NCBI GenBank assembly: GCA_946902875.1
Contig: OX336353.1
Coordinates: forward strand, 19,481,151-19,545,150
DNA length: 64,000 nt
DNA from: Nematopogon swammerdamellus
Lineage: Eukaryota; Arthropoda; Insecta; Lepidoptera; Adelidae
Reading direction: 5' to 3'
Shown here: piece by piece, positions 62,560 to 64,000 of the stretch
Numbering within the stretch: position 1 is the stretch's first letter
Layout of the letters: the number at the start of each line of letters is the position of its first letter
The notes under the pieces: generated by a model
Databases searched by the model: none
The model's input: only the letters and a program-made list of their open reading frames with translations
What the model was told of the DNA's origin: nothing
Made by a program: the position numbers and the translations under genes

Positions 62560-63465
62560 TTATGTTAAATCTAGTAGAACGGACAGACATGCATTTATTA
62601 CGGAACCCTACATTAATTCTGCAGAACTTAGTAGAATGGACATACATAAACGTGTTACGGAACTCTACTTTTATTATAAAATAACCGTCGGAGGACCTTG
62701 GTTGAAAATTGTAAAATTTAGTAGAACGGACAGACATTTATTTGTTACGGAACCCTACATTCATTTTGATATAAATGTTAAATTTTGTAGAACGGACAGA
62801 CATGCATTTGTTACGGAACCCTACATTCATTTTGCAGAACTTAGTAGAATGGACAGACATAAACGTGTTACGGAACTCTACTTTTATTATAAAATAACCG
62901 TCGGAGGACCTTGGTTGAAAATTGTAAAATTTAGTAGAACGGACAGACATGCATTTATTACGGAACCCTACATTAATTCTGCAGAATTTAGTAGAATGGA
63001 CATACATAAACGTGTTACGGAACCCTACTTTTATTATAAAATAACCGTCGGAGGACCTTGGTTGAAAATTGTAAAATTTAGTAGAACGGACAGACATTTA
63101 TTTGTTACGGAACCCTACATTCATCATTTTGATATAAATGTTAAATTTTGTAGAACGGACAGACATGCATTTGTTACGGAACCCTACATTCATTTTGCAG
63201 AACTTAGTAGAATGGACAGACATAAACGTGTTACGGAACTCTACTTTTATTATAAAATAACCGTCGGAGGACCTTGGTTGAAAATTGTAAAATTTAGTAG
63301 AACGGACAGACATGCATTTGTTACGGAACCCTACATTCATTTTGAAACAAATGTTAAATTTAGTAGAACGGACAGACATGCATTTGTTACGGAACCCTAC
63401 ATTAATTTTTCAGAACTTAGTAGAATGGACAGACATAAACGTGTTACCGAACCCTACTTAACAGT
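62560..63465. repeat. Higher-order tandem repeat, about 14 subunits, open on both strands
   Basis: Subunits share TAGAACGGACAGACATGC or TAGAATGGACAGACATAA, then GTTACGGAACCCTACATT. Subunit lengths of about 57, 66-69 and 90 bp (the longest with CCGTCGGAGGACCTTGGTTG) are multiples of three, so a 327-codon plus-strand frame (62636-63619) and long minus-strand frames run through. No protein domain is recognisable; it is treated as non-coding. Three subunits also occur at 35851-36045. Confidence 0.8.
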
Positions 63466-64000
63466 TGCACTCCGGGAGTGCCGGCAGATCCCGTGCCACT
63501 CTAACTTAACCCTTAATGCAATGCCCGTGGGCGCCGTCGGACTACACCTCTGCGTTAGTCTGGCGCGCGCCATTTGTCGTGCTCCCCATAAAAATTTTTT
63601 TTTTTTAAAAATGACTTAAGGTTTCATTCGCGAGTTATACATTTTTACCCACCTAAAAAAGTGCCAAGCGCCGCTAAAGAAGTTTTCACTTCAAAAACCT
63701 CAGGATTATCCCCTTTCAAATAAAAAAAAAAGAATTTTCAAAATCGGCCCACAATTGACGGAGTAATCGCGTAACAAACATCCAAAAAAGAAAACATACC
63801 GTCGAATTGAGAATCTCTTAGGTCTAAAGTCGTGAAGACAAATGCAACGAGCCCAAACACGATGGGTTTATCATGTGTAGTTTAGGAGTTCCTATGGCCA
63901 CCTTCTGTCTCCATCATCAGACCAGCTCGATGGTACTCGTACCATAATAAATTAAGCGCACCTGGCCGGTCGGAAAAGATAACAAATTTCAAATTTAGAA
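63466..64000 (-). repeat. Repeat family G, inverse copy at the window end
   Basis: CTCCGGGAGTGCCGGCAGAT, CAAATAAAAAAAAAAGAATT, GACGGAGTAATCGCGTAACA and GGTTTATCATGTGTAGTTTA: the inverse of 35400-35850. It continues past the window. Confidence 0.55.

Noticed and set aside
62636..63619. 327-codon ORF as a protein-coding gene
   Set aside because: It follows a tandem repeat that is also open on the other strand, has no recognised domain, and the same subunits lie in clearly non-coding repeat sequence at 35.9 kb.

Overview
The window is eukaryotic and almost certainly lepidopteran (moth or butterfly). It is AT-rich, the coding exons are small, separated by GT-AG introns and lost in dense transposon sequence, the Helitron ends are of the type common in Lepidoptera, and short TTAGG (insect telomere-type) runs occur. 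There is no sign of prokaryotic operons, rRNA operons or CRISPR. Only two host genes can be assembled with confidence; nearly everything else is mobile DNA.

Host genes. Lipocalin A lies on the minus strand (start codon at 25843, stop at 10145; 4 exons, 195 aa, apolipoprotein-D/bilin-binding type). Lipocalin B lies on the plus strand (53211 to 61137; 4 exons, 207 aa) and adds a hydrophobic C-terminal tail preceded by small residues, as in GPI-anchored Lazarillo-type lipocalins. The genes are head-to-head about 27 kb apart, share intron phases 0/1/1, GxW and ATDYINFA motifs and four aligned cysteines, so they look like an old duplicated pair. A single GC-rich fragment resembling the splicing factor Prp18 (about 48350-48531, minus) lies inside a small insertion.

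Layout. 1-2.1 kb: Helitron pieces with a 68-bp tandem array. 2.2-6.4 kb: palindromic insertion, MITE-like repeats and SINEs. 6388-8383, 14977-16972 and 20300-22299: three nearly identical 2-kb non-autonomous Helitrons carrying a retroelement ORF fragment. 10.1-25.8 kb: lipocalin A with its long, transposon-filled intron 2. 26-47 kb: LINE 3' ends, SINEs, a 1.87-kb hAT-like element inserted into a SINE, large palindromes and a piggyBac-like deletion derivative. 48-50 kb: a duplicated mosaic with the Prp18-like fragment and a TA-flanked MITE. 50060-51669: a decayed Tc1-like transposon. 52.8-61.9 kb: lipocalin B with its promoter region and MITEs in introns and 3' UTR. 62.5-63.5 kb: a higher-order repeat open on both strands.

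Most interesting signals. (1) A SINE family whose head carries the internal-promoter half of 5S rRNA between tRNA-like A and B boxes, closed by a conserved 8-bp stem; at least 18 copies or fragments are present, and a second family with a plain tRNA-like head shares its body. (2) The GPI-type lipocalin B beside secreted-type lipocalin A. (3) The Helitron trio. (4) The Prp18-like exon fragment with an apparent empty site in the neighbouring duplicate. All protein identities come from motif recognition by eye; no database search was run.
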